From contig NZ_JASZYT010000014.1 in NCBI RefSeq assembly GCF_030316765.1, positions 62,001-126,000 of the forward strand: a DNA stretch of 64,000 nt, written 5' to 3'. The notes beneath the pieces were generated by a model. The model was not told where the DNA came from. It saw only the letters and a list, made by a program, of their open reading frames with translations, and did no database searches. This document shows positions 25,897 through 34,756 of this stretch, piece by piece. Position 1 is the first letter of the stretch, and every line of letters starts with the position of its first letter. A program made the translations under genes and the position numbers. This DNA is from Variovorax saccharolyticus. GTDB lineage: Bacteria > Pseudomonadota > Gammaproteobacteria > Burkholderiales > Burkholderiaceae_C.

Positions 25897-25921
25897 ACAT
25901 TCCCATAAACTTCCGGAATGT
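25897..25921. promoter_or_regulatory. Inverted repeat overlapping the LysR start codon
   Basis: ACATTCC (25897-25903) and GGAATGT (25915-25921) form a 7-bp dyad that includes the LysR ATG at 25918. A half-site-like ATATTCC (25881-25887) precedes it. Lying in the sulfatase/LysR divergent gap, it is a plausible autoregulatory LysR site. Confidence 0.4.
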
Positions 25922-26820
25922 CCCTTTCAATCCAGGATGTTCAGTACTTCTTGGCGGTAGCCAAGGCGGGGCAGCTTTCCTCTGCAGCAGACGAACAGGG
26001 GGTGACGCAGCCTGCGCTGACGAAGGCAGTCAAGCGTGTCGAGGACGAGTTCGGGCTCAAGCTGTTCGAGCGCAGTTCAAAAGGTGTTTCGTTGACCTCT
26101 GCTGGTCAGCGGATGGTTGAGCAGATGCGCCGGCTGCAGGCGAACTACGCAGACACAGTGCTCCTGGCGAACGACATGCGCGCACAGCACGCAGGGCTGC
26201 TGCGCCTCGGGGTGACGGACACGTCGGCCGGCAATCGAATGGCTCGGGTCCTCGGCCCACTGTTGCACCAACGACCCGGCCTGCGCGTCCGGATTCGAGT
26301 GGACCGCTCGGACGCGCTGGCGGCACAGGTGCATGGCGGTGAGTTGGACCTCGCACTTGTCCCGGAATACGAAGGTCAGCCGCTCGACGCAGAGCGGATT
26401 CAAATCGCGAGCGACCTCATGGTTCCAGTCGTGCGCGCCGGGCACCCGCTTGCTGGTCGAACCCGCATTTCTCTCAAGGAGGTCGTCAGCTTCGGCTGGA
26501 TTGCAGGTCCATCACATTCGGCATCCTATCGGGCCTTGCAGGCGGTGTTTGCGCGACACAGTCTCCCAAGCCCCACCGTCGTGATGGACGTTCCGTTCGC
26601 TTCGGAGATGAACCTGTCTGTGCTCGCGGTCACGGACCTCGTCACGCTCGTGCCTCGGTCATTCATGCAGCATGCGCCGGATGACCGTTTCGCAGTCCTG
26701 TCGCTGCCGACGCTGCGCATACCCAGGACACTTGTATTGCTTTCTAGGCCGGGTAGCGAATGGTCCCTGCTGATGCAGACGGTCCGAGACGCACTCCTCG
26801 CTTTGGGGCGTAGTACGTAG
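25918..26820 (+). CDS. LysR-family transcriptional regulator
   Basis: A 300-residue LysR protein. The N-terminal winged HTH is clear (QDVQYFLAVAKAGQLSSAAD, VTQPALTKAVKRVEDEFGLK), followed by the periplasmic-binding-like effector domain (GELDLALVPEY, DLMVPVVRAGHPL). It diverges from the sulfatase-Bug unit and most likely regulates it in response to the transported or hydrolysed compound. Confidence 0.94.
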   Translation: MSLSIQDVQYFLAVAKAGQLSSAADEQGVTQPALTKAVKRVEDEFGLKLFERSSKGVSLTSAGQRMVEQMRRLQANYADTVLLANDMRAQHAGLLRLGVTDTSAGNRMARVLGPLLHQRPGLRVRIRVDRSDALAAQVHGGELDLALVPEYEGQPLDAERIQIASDLMVPVVRAGHPLAGRTRISLKEVVSFGWIAGPSHSASYRALQAVFARHSLPSPTVVMDVPFASEMNLSVLAVTDLVTLVPRSFMQHAPDDRFAVLSLPTLRIPRTLVLLSRPGSEWSLLMQTVRDALLALGRST

Positions 26821-26964
26821 GCGTCGTCGGGGATGTCCGATTGGTCTCGGCCTCAACATCCGCTCAAGCCCCCCAAGAAGCCCACCGCCCGTCGTGCCGG
26901 CAGTCGGCGCAGACTGAAGCTCCATCCCCATACAGGAGCTCATCGTGGAAGCAACTTCGACTTT

Positions 26965-27249
26965 TCATCGCGAGCCGTGGAACAAGGGCAAGCTCGTCCG
27001 GCAAAAGACCCCCTTCAGGCTGAAAGACATATGGGCCAGCCCCCTGTGCAACGGGTCCCACCGCACTGGACGCGGCTGGGCGAACGTGCCCCACCATCGG
27101 CGGTTGAACACGTGGTGCGCGACCACCAGCCCGAACATGACCGTGCCCACAATTTCGTGAAAGGCATTGCCCTGCCAGTGATACGCCATGGCCAGCAGCA
27201 GCAGCAGCCCGGCAGAAGCCAGGTCCAGCGCCAAACGAGATCGCAGCAA
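26965..27249 (-). pseudogene. DUF4405-type membrane protein, truncated
   Basis: The first 50 residues (MLRSRLALDLASAGLLLLLA, HEIVGTVMFGLVVAHHVFNR) match the first two helices of DUF4405 cytochrome-b-like membrane proteins, with a conserved His in HE and another in the second helix. After NRRWW the sequence becomes hydrophilic, and the later helices are missing, so the gene appears broken near 27095. It is last in the minus-strand group after cytochrome P460. Confidence 0.55.
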
Positions 27250-27261
27250 GGGGTGTATGGC

Positions 27262-27750
27262 CTACTCCACCGGCGTGCCACGGAACTTGGAAACCCGGGG
27301 CGCGGTAAACAGGTAGTTCTGGTCCTTCTGGGATTGGCGGCACGCCATGCAGCGCGCCGTGTTCTCGTTCAGGTTGACCTGCTTCGTCGGCAAGAACCAC
27401 TGAAACTGCCAGTCGCCGGTGCGCCGGCGCTCGCCGAAGTCCGCGCCCCAGCCCGCGCCTTTCTCCATGACGAAGTAGCGAAAAATCGCGCCGCCACGGT
27501 AGCCGGCTAGCACGAAATGCGTGCCGTCCGGAATCGGCGGCCTCTTCTGCATGGCTTCGAGCGCCTCGCGCGTCGTCGAGATGTGCTCAGTGACATTGCC
27601 GCGTTTCACTGTGGTGTAGTGCACCTGCTCGCCAAGATCAGGGAAGGTCACGCGATTTGGTTCGGCGCCTACGCGTAGCGCGAGGATCAGACCGCCGACG
27701 GTCAAGCCTGCGCACAGTCGCAGGCGTTTCAATGCTCGCTTTAAGGTCAT
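27262..27750 (-). CDS. Cytochrome P460-family protein with altered haem motif
   Basis: A 162-residue protein with an uncleaved-looking N-terminal hydrophobic signal (LTVGGLILALRVGAE), then the P460 core: VTFPDLGEQVHYTTV, GGAIFRYFVMEKG and WQFQWFLPTKQVNLNEN. The haem attachment motif reads C134-MA-C137-R138 where family members have CxxCH. The axial His is replaced by Arg (CGC, bases 27337-27339), one transition away from CAC. Normal c-type haem binding should therefore be lost, or the gene is decaying, as its truncated neighbour also suggests. The Lys and Phe/Trp-rich core is otherwise intact. Confidence 0.8.
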   Translation of the reverse strand: MTLKRALKRLRLCAGLTVGGLILALRVGAEPNRVTFPDLGEQVHYTTVKRGNVTEHISTTREALEAMQKRPPIPDGTHFVLAGYRGGAIFRYFVMEKGAGWGADFGERRRTGDWQFQWFLPTKQVNLNENTARCMACRQSQKDQNYLFTAPRVSKFRGTPVE

Positions 27751-27766
27751 GGTAGATCGCCGTGGC

Positions 27767-28051
27767 TCAGTCGGGCTTCTTGTCGGCTAGGAATTTCGAG
27801 ACCAGATCAGCGATCTGCACGTTTTTCAGGTCCGAGAACGCAAAGTGCGTGTCGCCGCGATAGGTCTGGCCCGCCGACTGCAGAGGATTGCGCGAATCGA
27901 AGCCGCCCGTCGCTGCGGCCAGCGCGCAACCAGCCGAAATGCTGCCTTGTTGGATCACCCGCGGAGATGGTGGTGCGGGCTGCGCGCTCACGTTTGCGCC
28001 AAACACGGCGGCGGACATGGCCAGAAGCACGGATACAAGCGATGGGTTCAT
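27767..28051 (-). CDS. Small exported protein of unknown function
   Basis: A 94-residue protein with a clear signal peptide (SVLLAMSAAVFGANVSAQP) and a mature part of about 70 residues containing GDTHFAFSDLKNVQIADLVS. No haem or metal motif is seen. It may be the remains of a larger secreted protein, since the C-terminal segment looks like the end of a domain. It lies 16 bases before the P460 gene. Confidence 0.55.
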   Translation of the reverse strand: MNPSLVSVLLAMSAAVFGANVSAQPAPPSPRVIQQGSISAGCALAAATGGFDSRNPLQSAGQTYRGDTHFAFSDLKNVQIADLVSKFLADKKPD

Positions 28052-28106
28052 TGGGGTGGACTCCAGGGCGCGGACTGGATTGCGACAGTGCCGAACTGAG
28101 CCGACT

Positions 28107-29342
28107 TCAGCACGGCGGCGCCTCGGCCAGCGCGCTACCGCGCCGCCAGAACGCAGTGGTGGCGGAGGCGACCGCGAACACCGCCATCACCACGATCAAG
28201 GTATGGGGTGTACCGTCGGACAGCGCCGCCAGCAACAGCGACGAGACGATGCCGCTGCCGTACTGCAGTGAACCGATTAGGGCCGCAGCCGAGCCGGCGA
28301 GCCGCGGCTGCACACCATCGAGGGCGGCGGCAGTCGCGCTGGCCGCGATGATTCCGTTCATCGAGAAGAACACGAACACCGGCGCCACGATGCCCAGGAG
28401 GCCGCCGACGCGCATTTCTGCGAGGCCTACGCATGCCAGCATCGCCACGGCCGCGACCACTGTGGCGGCGCGCAGGAGGGTGTCCAGGCTGAAGCGGCTG
28501 ACGAGCTTGCGGTTGATGAGGCTCACGATCATCAGTCCAACGATGTTCAACCCGAACAGCCAACCGTAGTGTTGCGGCGCTACGTGGAAGTACTCAATGT
28601 ACACGTGGGGAGACCCCGTGATGAAAGCATAGGCGCTGACATAGAACAGGGTTACGCACAGCGTGTAGCGCATGAAGACCGCGTTGCCCAACAGCGCGCC
28701 GTAGTCGGCAAAAGCGTTGAGTGTCGATGTCGTCGCGCGTCGCGCCACCGGCAAGGTTTCGGGCAACTCGCGCAGCGCCAGCAGCATCATCGCTCCCACG
28801 GCAGCCAGCAGCCAGAAGATGCCATGCCACGAGCCGAAGCGCACGATCTGCCCGCCGAGGAGCGGGCCGATGATGGGAGCGACGGCCATGATCACCGTCA
28901 GCGTGGACAGCGTCTTGGCCGCCTGGGTCCGCGGATACAGGTCGCGCACCATGGCGCGGGCCAGCATAGGGCCAGTGCAGGCACCGAAAGCCTGGAACAT
29001 GCGCCAGAAAACCATCTGGCCCATCGTCTGCGACAGGGCGCAGCCCACTGAACCGACCACGAAAAGCGTTACGCCGATCACCAGCGGCCTGCGCCGGCCG
29101 ATGCGGTCGCTCACCGGGCCCCAGATCAACTGCGCGAACGCGAAGCCGATCAGAAAGCTGGTGATGGTCAGCTCCACATTGCCTTGCAGTTCGCGTTGCA
29201 TCTGCGGCATCGCGGGCAGATAGATGTCGGTGGACAGCGACGTGAAGGCCATAAGCGCACTGAGGATCAGCAGCATCCGCAGTTCGCCCGCTCCACCTTT
29301 CGCCAGCGGATGCTCGGCTGCGTGAGAGGAGGCGGAAGTCAT
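28107..29342 (-). CDS. MFS drug-resistance transporter, Bcr/CflA (DHA1) type
   Basis: A 411-residue, 12-helix transporter. The first loop carries the MFS motif A (GPVSDRIGRRRPLVIG) after DIYLPAMPQMQREL, typical of the Bcr/CflA subgroup that exports antibiotics or small metabolites by proton antiport. ATG 29342 is preferred over the TTG one codon earlier. It overlaps the stop codon of the upstream alcohol dehydrogenase by one base (TGATG), implying coupled translation. Confidence 0.93.
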   Translation of the reverse strand: MTSASSHAAEHPLAKGGAGELRMLLILSALMAFTSLSTDIYLPAMPQMQRELQGNVELTITSFLIGFAFAQLIWGPVSDRIGRRRPLVIGVTLFVVGSVGCALSQTMGQMVFWRMFQAFGACTGPMLARAMVRDLYPRTQAAKTLSTLTVIMAVAPIIGPLLGGQIVRFGSWHGIFWLLAAVGAMMLLALRELPETLPVARRATTSTLNAFADYGALLGNAVFMRYTLCVTLFYVSAYAFITGSPHVYIEYFHVAPQHYGWLFGLNIVGLMIVSLINRKLVSRFSLDTLLRAATVVAAVAMLACVGLAEMRVGGLLGIVAPVFVFFSMNGIIAASATAAALDGVQPRLAGSAAALIGSLQYGSGIVSSLLLAALSDGTPHTLIVVMAVFAVASATTAFWRRGSALAEAPPC

Positions 29343-30403
29343 CAAGGCTCCTGCGCCGGCAGCGAGGCCATGTCGATCACAAAGCGGTAGCGCACATCAG
29401 CCTTCTCCATGCGGTCGAAGGCTTCGTTGATCTGGTCCATGCGAATCATCTCGCAGTCGGGCAAGATGTTCTTCTTGGCGCAGAAGTCCAACATCTCCTG
29501 CGTCTCGCGAATGCCACCGATCGGCGAGCCGGCGATGCGGCGGCGACCCAGAAGCAGCGGCAAGGTGCTGGACTCATCCATTGGCCCGATCTGGCCGACG
29601 ATGACCAGCGTGCCGTCCACGTCCAGCAGCGGCAGGTAGGGTCCCAAGTCGTGCTTCACAGGCACCGTATCGATAATGAGGTCGAAGCCGCTGGCGGCCT
29701 GCAGCATCGCTTCCGGGTCCGCGGACACCAGCAGGCGGTCAGCGCCCAGCGCCAGCGCATCGGATTGCTTCTCGGCATTGCGACTCATCACGGTCACTTC
29801 GGCACCCAAGCCCACGGCCAACTTCACGGCCATGTGACCCAGGCCACCCAGCCCCACTATGCCCACGCGGCTGCCGGGTCCGACACTCCAAGTGCGCAGC
29901 GGCGAATAGGTGGTAATGCCGGCGCACAGTAGTGGCGCCACCTTGGCCAAGTCCAGAGCCTCGGGTACGCGCAAGCAGAACTCCTCGCGCACCACCAAAT
30001 GCTTGGAATAGCCGCCTTGCGTGTTCTCCCCCGTGATACGGTCCTGGCCGGCATAGGTGCCGGTGTTGCCGGCGCGGCACAGCTGTTCCTCGCCGTTGCG
30101 GCACTGATCGCACGCCATGCAACTGTCGACCATGCAGCCCACGGCCACGTGGTCGCCGACTTTGTAACGGCTGACCTGTGCGCCGACAGCTGTGACGCGG
30201 CCGACAATCTCGTGGCCCGGCACGATGGGGTAGTAGCTCCAGCCCCAGTCATTGCGCGCCGTGTGCAGGTCCGAGTGGCAGACGCCGCTGTACAGAACCT
30301 CCATCGCAACGTCGTTGGCCCGCAAGGTGCGGCGTTCGAATTGGAACAGGGCCAGAGGGGATTCGGGGCTGTAGGCGGCGTAGCCGGTGGTGCGCATGTT
30401 CAA
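29342..30403 (-). CDS. Zinc-dependent NAD(P) alcohol dehydrogenase, cinnamyl-alcohol/YahK type
   Basis: A 353-residue MDR enzyme. Catalytic zinc ligands are in SGVCHSDLH and VPGHEIVGRV. The structural zinc Cys cluster is in CMACDQCRNGEEQLC. The nucleotide-binding fold is GIVGLGGLGHMAVKLA. It matches the broad-specificity aldehyde reductases related to cinnamyl alcohol dehydrogenase. It is first in the minus-strand group with the MFS exporter, possibly a detoxification pair. Confidence 0.93.
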   Translation of the reverse strand: MNMRTTGYAAYSPESPLALFQFERRTLRANDVAMEVLYSGVCHSDLHTARNDWGWSYYPIVPGHEIVGRVTAVGAQVSRYKVGDHVAVGCMVDSCMACDQCRNGEEQLCRAGNTGTYAGQDRITGENTQGGYSKHLVVREEFCLRVPEALDLAKVAPLLCAGITTYSPLRTWSVGPGSRVGIVGLGGLGHMAVKLAVGLGAEVTVMSRNAEKQSDALALGADRLLVSADPEAMLQAASGFDLIIDTVPVKHDLGPYLPLLDVDGTLVIVGQIGPMDESSTLPLLLGRRRIAGSPIGGIRETQEMLDFCAKKNILPDCEMIRMDQINEAFDRMEKADVRYRFVIDMASLPAQEP

Positions 30404-31161
30404 ACTCCATCAAGAAAACCGCAGTAGCCTGGCGGCACTTGCGATGGAGTGAACTCTATGCTGGGCCCGACACGCGCACTAGACTGAAACGCCTTGAAGG
30501 ATTAGCAAGCTGCACTTTCGAACGATGCATACCACTCCGGGCTCTCGAGACTTGCGGGGGCTCTGAAGTGCTTGTGCTGGCCAGAGATAGACGCAGAGAC
30601 CGGGGAAGTCTCACCGGGGCCCGCATTGCTCTGAGTGCAGTTCAGCGGGCGCTGCGGGACGAGTAGGCTGCGCACAGCGAAGCAGCAGCGGCTTCGTCGC
30701 TCCACCATCAACCGGCTCAAGCCGAGCCAGGGCGGTTGGAGTGCCGACAGAGCCATACTTCGACCATGACCATGCTGCGCCCACTGGAGGCACACTCCTA
30801 GAACGTGAAAGTGCACCACTCGGCCGCGGCACGCCAACCACGGGTGCGCGCATACGCCAGCGCCTGCTCCACTTCCATTAAGCGCGCACGTCAACCAGGT
30901 GGATTTCGCTGCCCGACATGGGTTAACCGGCAATTCGCACATGCGGGTGATGGTGCCAACGGTCTTCTCATCGCCGATCATGTCGAGGCTGGGCTGAGCG
31001 CTGGGGTCGGATGTGCCTGTAGTCCGCTTTCAGCAGTTCGCCGAGATCATGCGCTCGGTTGCTAGCGGCGGGGCAAGACAGTACGCGCAGGGATTGGGCA
31101 GGGTAGCCTCTTCTCAACCTTAGGATTTCGGGGCGAAGCGCAAGAGCTTGCCGCTACCCCT
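30404..31161. other. Long intergenic region without recognisable genes
   Basis: These 758 bases separate the alcohol dehydrogenase start from the CoA-transferase end. Open frames here lack family similarity; one minus frame contains DEKTVGTITRMCELPVNPCR, which looks protein-like but matches nothing I know. It is probably a decayed gene. The promoter of the dehydrogenase should lie within the first 100 bases. Confidence 0.45.
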
Positions 31162-31812
31162 TCATTGTTTCATTGCTTCGATGCAGTCCGGAACAATCAG
31201 ACGGGCTTCTGTCGCGCGCAGAACCCGGTCGAGCGTCACGCCCTCTGCCATCTCCAGCAGCAACAATCCCTCAGTTGTCGGTTCAATCACAGCAAGCTCC
31301 GTGACGATCAGATCCACGCGGCGCACGGACGTCAACGGCAGCGTGCAGGTCTTGACGAGCTTGGGCAAGCCTTTTGCCGTGTGCGTCATCGCCACGATGA
31401 CACGTTTAGCTCCCGTGACAAGATCCATCGCACCGCCCATTCCCGGAACCATGCCGCCTGGAACCAGCCAGTTTGCTAGATGTCCGGCTTCGTCAACCTG
31501 CAAGCCACCAAGTACGGTCACATCCAGATGACCGCCTCGGATCAACCCGAATGACATTGCCGAATCGATCGCGCAGGCGCCAGGGCCAGCACCAACGGGT
31601 CGCCCCCCGGCATCCGTCAGATCGCCCCACGCAAATCCTTCCTCCGGAAGCGGCAACATGCCTATCAAACCATTCTCGGACTGGAAAAAGACGTTCACCC
31701 CTTCTGGCAGGTGGTGAGCAACTTGAGTAGGCAATCCGATTCCCAAATTTACGAGCTGCCCGTTGCGCAGTTCACGTGCCACTCGGCGCGCAATAATGTG
31801 CTTTTCATCCAT
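31162..31812 (-). CDS. 3-oxoacid-type CoA-transferase, subunit B
   Basis: A 216-residue beta subunit of a family I CoA-transferase. The catalytic Glu lies in SENGLIGM, with GIGLPTQVAHHLPEG before it and SFGLIRGGHLDVTVLGG and NWLVPGGMVPGMGGAMDLV after. It exchanges CoA between a 3-oxoacid or similar acid and succinyl-CoA or acetyl-CoA. ATG 31812 is chosen; the frame extends upstream into the A subunit gene. It overlaps the end of that gene by 8 bases. The substrate is not fixed by sequence. Confidence 0.92.
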   Translation of the reverse strand: MDEKHIIARRVARELRNGQLVNLGIGLPTQVAHHLPEGVNVFFQSENGLIGMLPLPEEGFAWGDLTDAGGRPVGAGPGACAIDSAMSFGLIRGGHLDVTVLGGLQVDEAGHLANWLVPGGMVPGMGGAMDLVTGAKRVIVAMTHTAKGLPKLVKTCTLPLTSVRRVDLIVTELAVIEPTTEGLLLLEMAEGVTLDRVLRATEARLIVPDCIEAMKQ

Positions 31813-32464
31813 GAACGCGCTCCTTCGCGACCAGATAGTCGACAAGTACGTGAGGCGTCATAACCGCATCGGGCGGAATGACCCCAATCGGTACTACATC
31901 GTCGGCCTCTGCGACGACGGTTTCCCCGGCCATCGCCATAACCGGATTGAAGTTGCGAGAGGTGAGCGCGTACTCGAGGTTGCCGAGGTAGTCGGCTCGG
32001 CGTGCGTTCAGCAAAGCGAAGTCCGCTTTGAGAGGCAACTCCAGCAAGAACGCCCGGCCTTCGACTTCGATCGTACGCTTGCCTTCTGCCGCCAGTGTCC
32101 CAACTCCAGTAGCCGTCAGGACGCCGCCAAGCCCGAAGCCTCCCGCACGGATTCGCTCGATGAGGGTTCCCTGGGGCACCAATTCCACTTCGATCTGACC
32201 TATGCGCATCTGTCGCTGAGTCTCAGGGTTTGTGCCAATGTGGCTAGTGATCAACTTTTGGACGAGCCCTGCGTCGATGAGCTTTCCTATGCCTACCCCT
32301 GGGCGAGCCGTGTCATTCGCGATGACGGTCAAATCACGACGACGACGACGCACAAGTTCGTCGATGAGCCGTGGGGGCGTGCCGGCGCCCATGAAGCCAC
32401 CAACCATCAGCGTGGCACCGTCCTCGATGAGTTCAGCAATGTCGGCGGGTAGTGCGATCTTCAT
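31805..32464 (-). CDS. 3-oxoacid-type CoA-transferase, subunit A
   Basis: A 219-residue alpha subunit with the family signature GGFMGAGTPPRLIDELV near the N-terminus, VELVPQGTLIERIRAGGFGL, and a ring of conserved residues FNPVMAMAGETVVAEAD. It forms a heteromer with the B subunit encoded immediately downstream with overlapping codons. Relatives are AtoD, ScoA and PcaI. It lies 92 bases downstream of the PaoC-like gene on the same strand, so aldehyde oxidation and CoA activation may be linked. Confidence 0.92.
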   Translation of the reverse strand: MKIALPADIAELIEDGATLMVGGFMGAGTPPRLIDELVRRRRRDLTVIANDTARPGVGIGKLIDAGLVQKLITSHIGTNPETQRQMRIGQIEVELVPQGTLIERIRAGGFGLGGVLTATGVGTLAAEGKRTIEVEGRAFLLELPLKADFALLNARRADYLGNLEYALTSRNFNPVMAMAGETVVAEADDVVPIGVIPPDAVMTPHVLVDYLVAKERVHG

Positions 32465-32556
32465 GGTATGTAACGTCTCATCGTTCCAGTCAACTTTCTC
32501 CAGCCTGAAGGTTGGCCATCGCCGCCCCTACTAGATCCGCCACGCTGCCGCGGCGG

Positions 32557-34755
32557 TCACATAGGAGGTGGCAGGTTCCCGACCAGCTTATCCAATGTCA
32601 GAGGGTAGTCGCGGATGCGCGTGCCCGTCGCGTTGTAAACGGCATTGGCTATGGCCGCGCCAACCCCGCAGATACCCAGTTCCCCAACGCCCTTTGCTTT
32701 CATGGGCGAAGACGTCGGGTCCGTTTCGTCGATGAAGATCACCTCCTGAACCGGAATGTCGGCGTGGACTGGCACTTCGTAGCTGGCGAGGTCATGGTTC
32801 ACAAAGAACCCATGGCGCTTGTCGATGGACAGCTCCTCCATGAGCGCCCCACCAACTCCCATTGTCATCGCGCCAATCACCTGGCTGCGAGCGGTCTTCG
32901 GGTTCAGAATGCGTCCCGCTGCGCACACGGAAAGCATTCGGCGAACACGGACCTCGCCGGTAGAGGCGCTCACCCCTACCTCCACGAAATGCGTTCCAAA
33001 GGTCTGGTGAGCGAGACGGTCACGAGATGCACCGAACTCGACGCGATCTTCCGCTACCAGCTCCCCCAATGCGACGGCGCGAAGAAGCGGCGCCCGCCGA
33101 GAGCTGGAGGAAACCTCACCGTCCTTGAAGTCCAGCGGCTGATTGTCGAAACCGAGGCGCTTGGCTACCAACTCGCGCAACTTCACACAAGCCGCATAGA
33201 CGCCCGAAGTCGAACTGTTGGCGCCGCGCTGGCCCAAAGAACCCGGCGCTTCAGGAAAGGACGAATCGCCCAGCCTCACGCTAACATGCTCAAGCGGCAG
33301 ACCCATCATTTCAGCGGCGGTCTGCGCAAGGATCGTGTACGTGCCCGTGCCGAGGTCGGTCATGTCCGTCTCGACCGTCAGTTTTCCGTCAACGCCCAGC
33401 CGAACGCGTGCGCCCGAATCGGTGACGTTGTCCCCTCGAATGGCGCACGCCATGCCCATTCCGATAAGCCACTGGCCATCACGAAGCTGGCCAGGCTGTG
33501 CAGCGCGTCGGCTCCAATTGAACCGCTCGGCGCCGGTTCGCAGACAGTCGGCGAGGCGGCGCGTTGAGAATTGACGGTGAGGTGGGGCGGGCTCTGTCTG
33601 CGTGTCGTTCAGCAGACGAAGTTGAACAGGGTCGATCTTGAGCTGTTCCGCGAGCTCATCCATGGCGATCTCCAATGCCATCATCCCCGGCGTTTCGCCT
33701 GGAGCACGCATCGCGTTGCCCTCGGGAAGATCCAGCGTGGCAAGCCGCAGGCGAAGCATCCGGTTCGCTCCCGCATACAGCGAAACCGTCGGCAAAGTCG
33801 CTCGCTCGGCAGCGCCGCCCGCGAGGTTCCCGGACCAGCTCTCGTGCCCGATTGCCGTGATGCGGCCGTCCCTGTCTGCGCCGAGGCGAACGCGCTGAAT
33901 GGTCGCTGGGCGATGCGACGTGTTGTTGATCATCTCCGGCCGCGCCAATGCGACCTTGACCGGTCGGCCCGCCTCGCGTGCTGCCAGCGCCGCAAGGACG
34001 GCATCCGACAACACTGAGGCCTTGCCACCGAATCCACCACCGATGTAGGGCGAAATGATCCGAATCTTTTCCTTCGGGATCCCCAGAATCTTTGCCATGT
34101 CCCGCAGTGCCCATTTGATGATCTGCACAGAGGTCCAGATCGTCAGTCGGTCGCCATCCCACGCTGCGACCGTCGCGTGAGGCTCCATCATTGCGTGAGT
34201 CTGATCAGGTGTCGTGTAGGTCTGATCCACCTGGACCGGGGCCGATGCGAACGCAGCTGCGAAGTCCCCCGCACCGGAATCAGGATTGTTCCTGGGAACG
34301 ATGGTAGAAGTCCTCGCGGAACTCAGATCGTAGGCACCGTCTTCGCTACGTGAGTAGGCTACGCGCACAAGCTTGGAAGCCGCGCGAGCCTGTTCGAAAG
34401 TCGTTGCAACAACGACGGCCACCGCTTGGTGATAGTGCTGAATCTCTGGTCCACCCAACGCTTTTGCTACGTAGAAATCGCCGACGCCGACGGGCCCGGC
34501 ATTTTTTGCCGTCACGATCGCAATAACCCCAGGGGCCTCGCTCGCAGCGGCAAGGTCCATGGATTCGACGCGTCCTTTCGCGATGCCTGACGCGACGATG
34601 CACCCATAAGCTTGATTGGGAACGACGTCGTGATTCTCAAATGCATACCGTGCCGTGCCCGTAACTTTCAATACGCCCTCGACGCGATCGACCGGCTTGC
34701 CGACCACCCTGAGCTGGTCTATGGGATTGTTGGTAGCAGGGGTGTCGAATTTCAT
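32557..34755 (-). CDS. paoC: Aldehyde oxidoreductase molybdenum subunit, PaoC type
   Basis: A 732-residue large subunit of the xanthine dehydrogenase family. The N-terminal part (VGKPVDRVEGVLKVTGTARY) and segments IGGGFGGKASVLSDA, MRAPGETPGMMALE and GLPLEHVSVRLGDSSFPEAP bind the molybdopterin cofactor. The catalytic Glu is in KGVGELGICGVGAA. Length and features match E. coli PaoC (YagR), a periplasmic oxidase of aromatic aldehydes. It is third in the paoABC order, one base after the FAD subunit. No PaoD/XdhC maturation gene follows. Confidence 0.9.
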   Translation of the reverse strand: MKFDTPATNNPIDQLRVVGKPVDRVEGVLKVTGTARYAFENHDVVPNQAYGCIVASGIAKGRVESMDLAAASEAPGVIAIVTAKNAGPVGVGDFYVAKALGGPEIQHYHQAVAVVVATTFEQARAASKLVRVAYSRSEDGAYDLSSARTSTIVPRNNPDSGAGDFAAAFASAPVQVDQTYTTPDQTHAMMEPHATVAAWDGDRLTIWTSVQIIKWALRDMAKILGIPKEKIRIISPYIGGGFGGKASVLSDAVLAALAAREAGRPVKVALARPEMINNTSHRPATIQRVRLGADRDGRITAIGHESWSGNLAGGAAERATLPTVSLYAGANRMLRLRLATLDLPEGNAMRAPGETPGMMALEIAMDELAEQLKIDPVQLRLLNDTQTEPAPPHRQFSTRRLADCLRTGAERFNWSRRAAQPGQLRDGQWLIGMGMACAIRGDNVTDSGARVRLGVDGKLTVETDMTDLGTGTYTILAQTAAEMMGLPLEHVSVRLGDSSFPEAPGSLGQRGANSSTSGVYAACVKLRELVAKRLGFDNQPLDFKDGEVSSSSRRAPLLRAVALGELVAEDRVEFGASRDRLAHQTFGTHFVEVGVSASTGEVRVRRMLSVCAAGRILNPKTARSQVIGAMTMGVGGALMEELSIDKRHGFFVNHDLASYEVPVHADIPVQEVIFIDETDPTSSPMKAKGVGELGICGVGAAIANAVYNATGTRIRDYPLTLDKLVGNLPPPM

Positions 34756-34756
34756 T

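Noticed and set aside
30404..31161. A transposase or regulator gene in the long gap
   Set aside because: No frame there shows HTH, DDE or other recognisable motifs.
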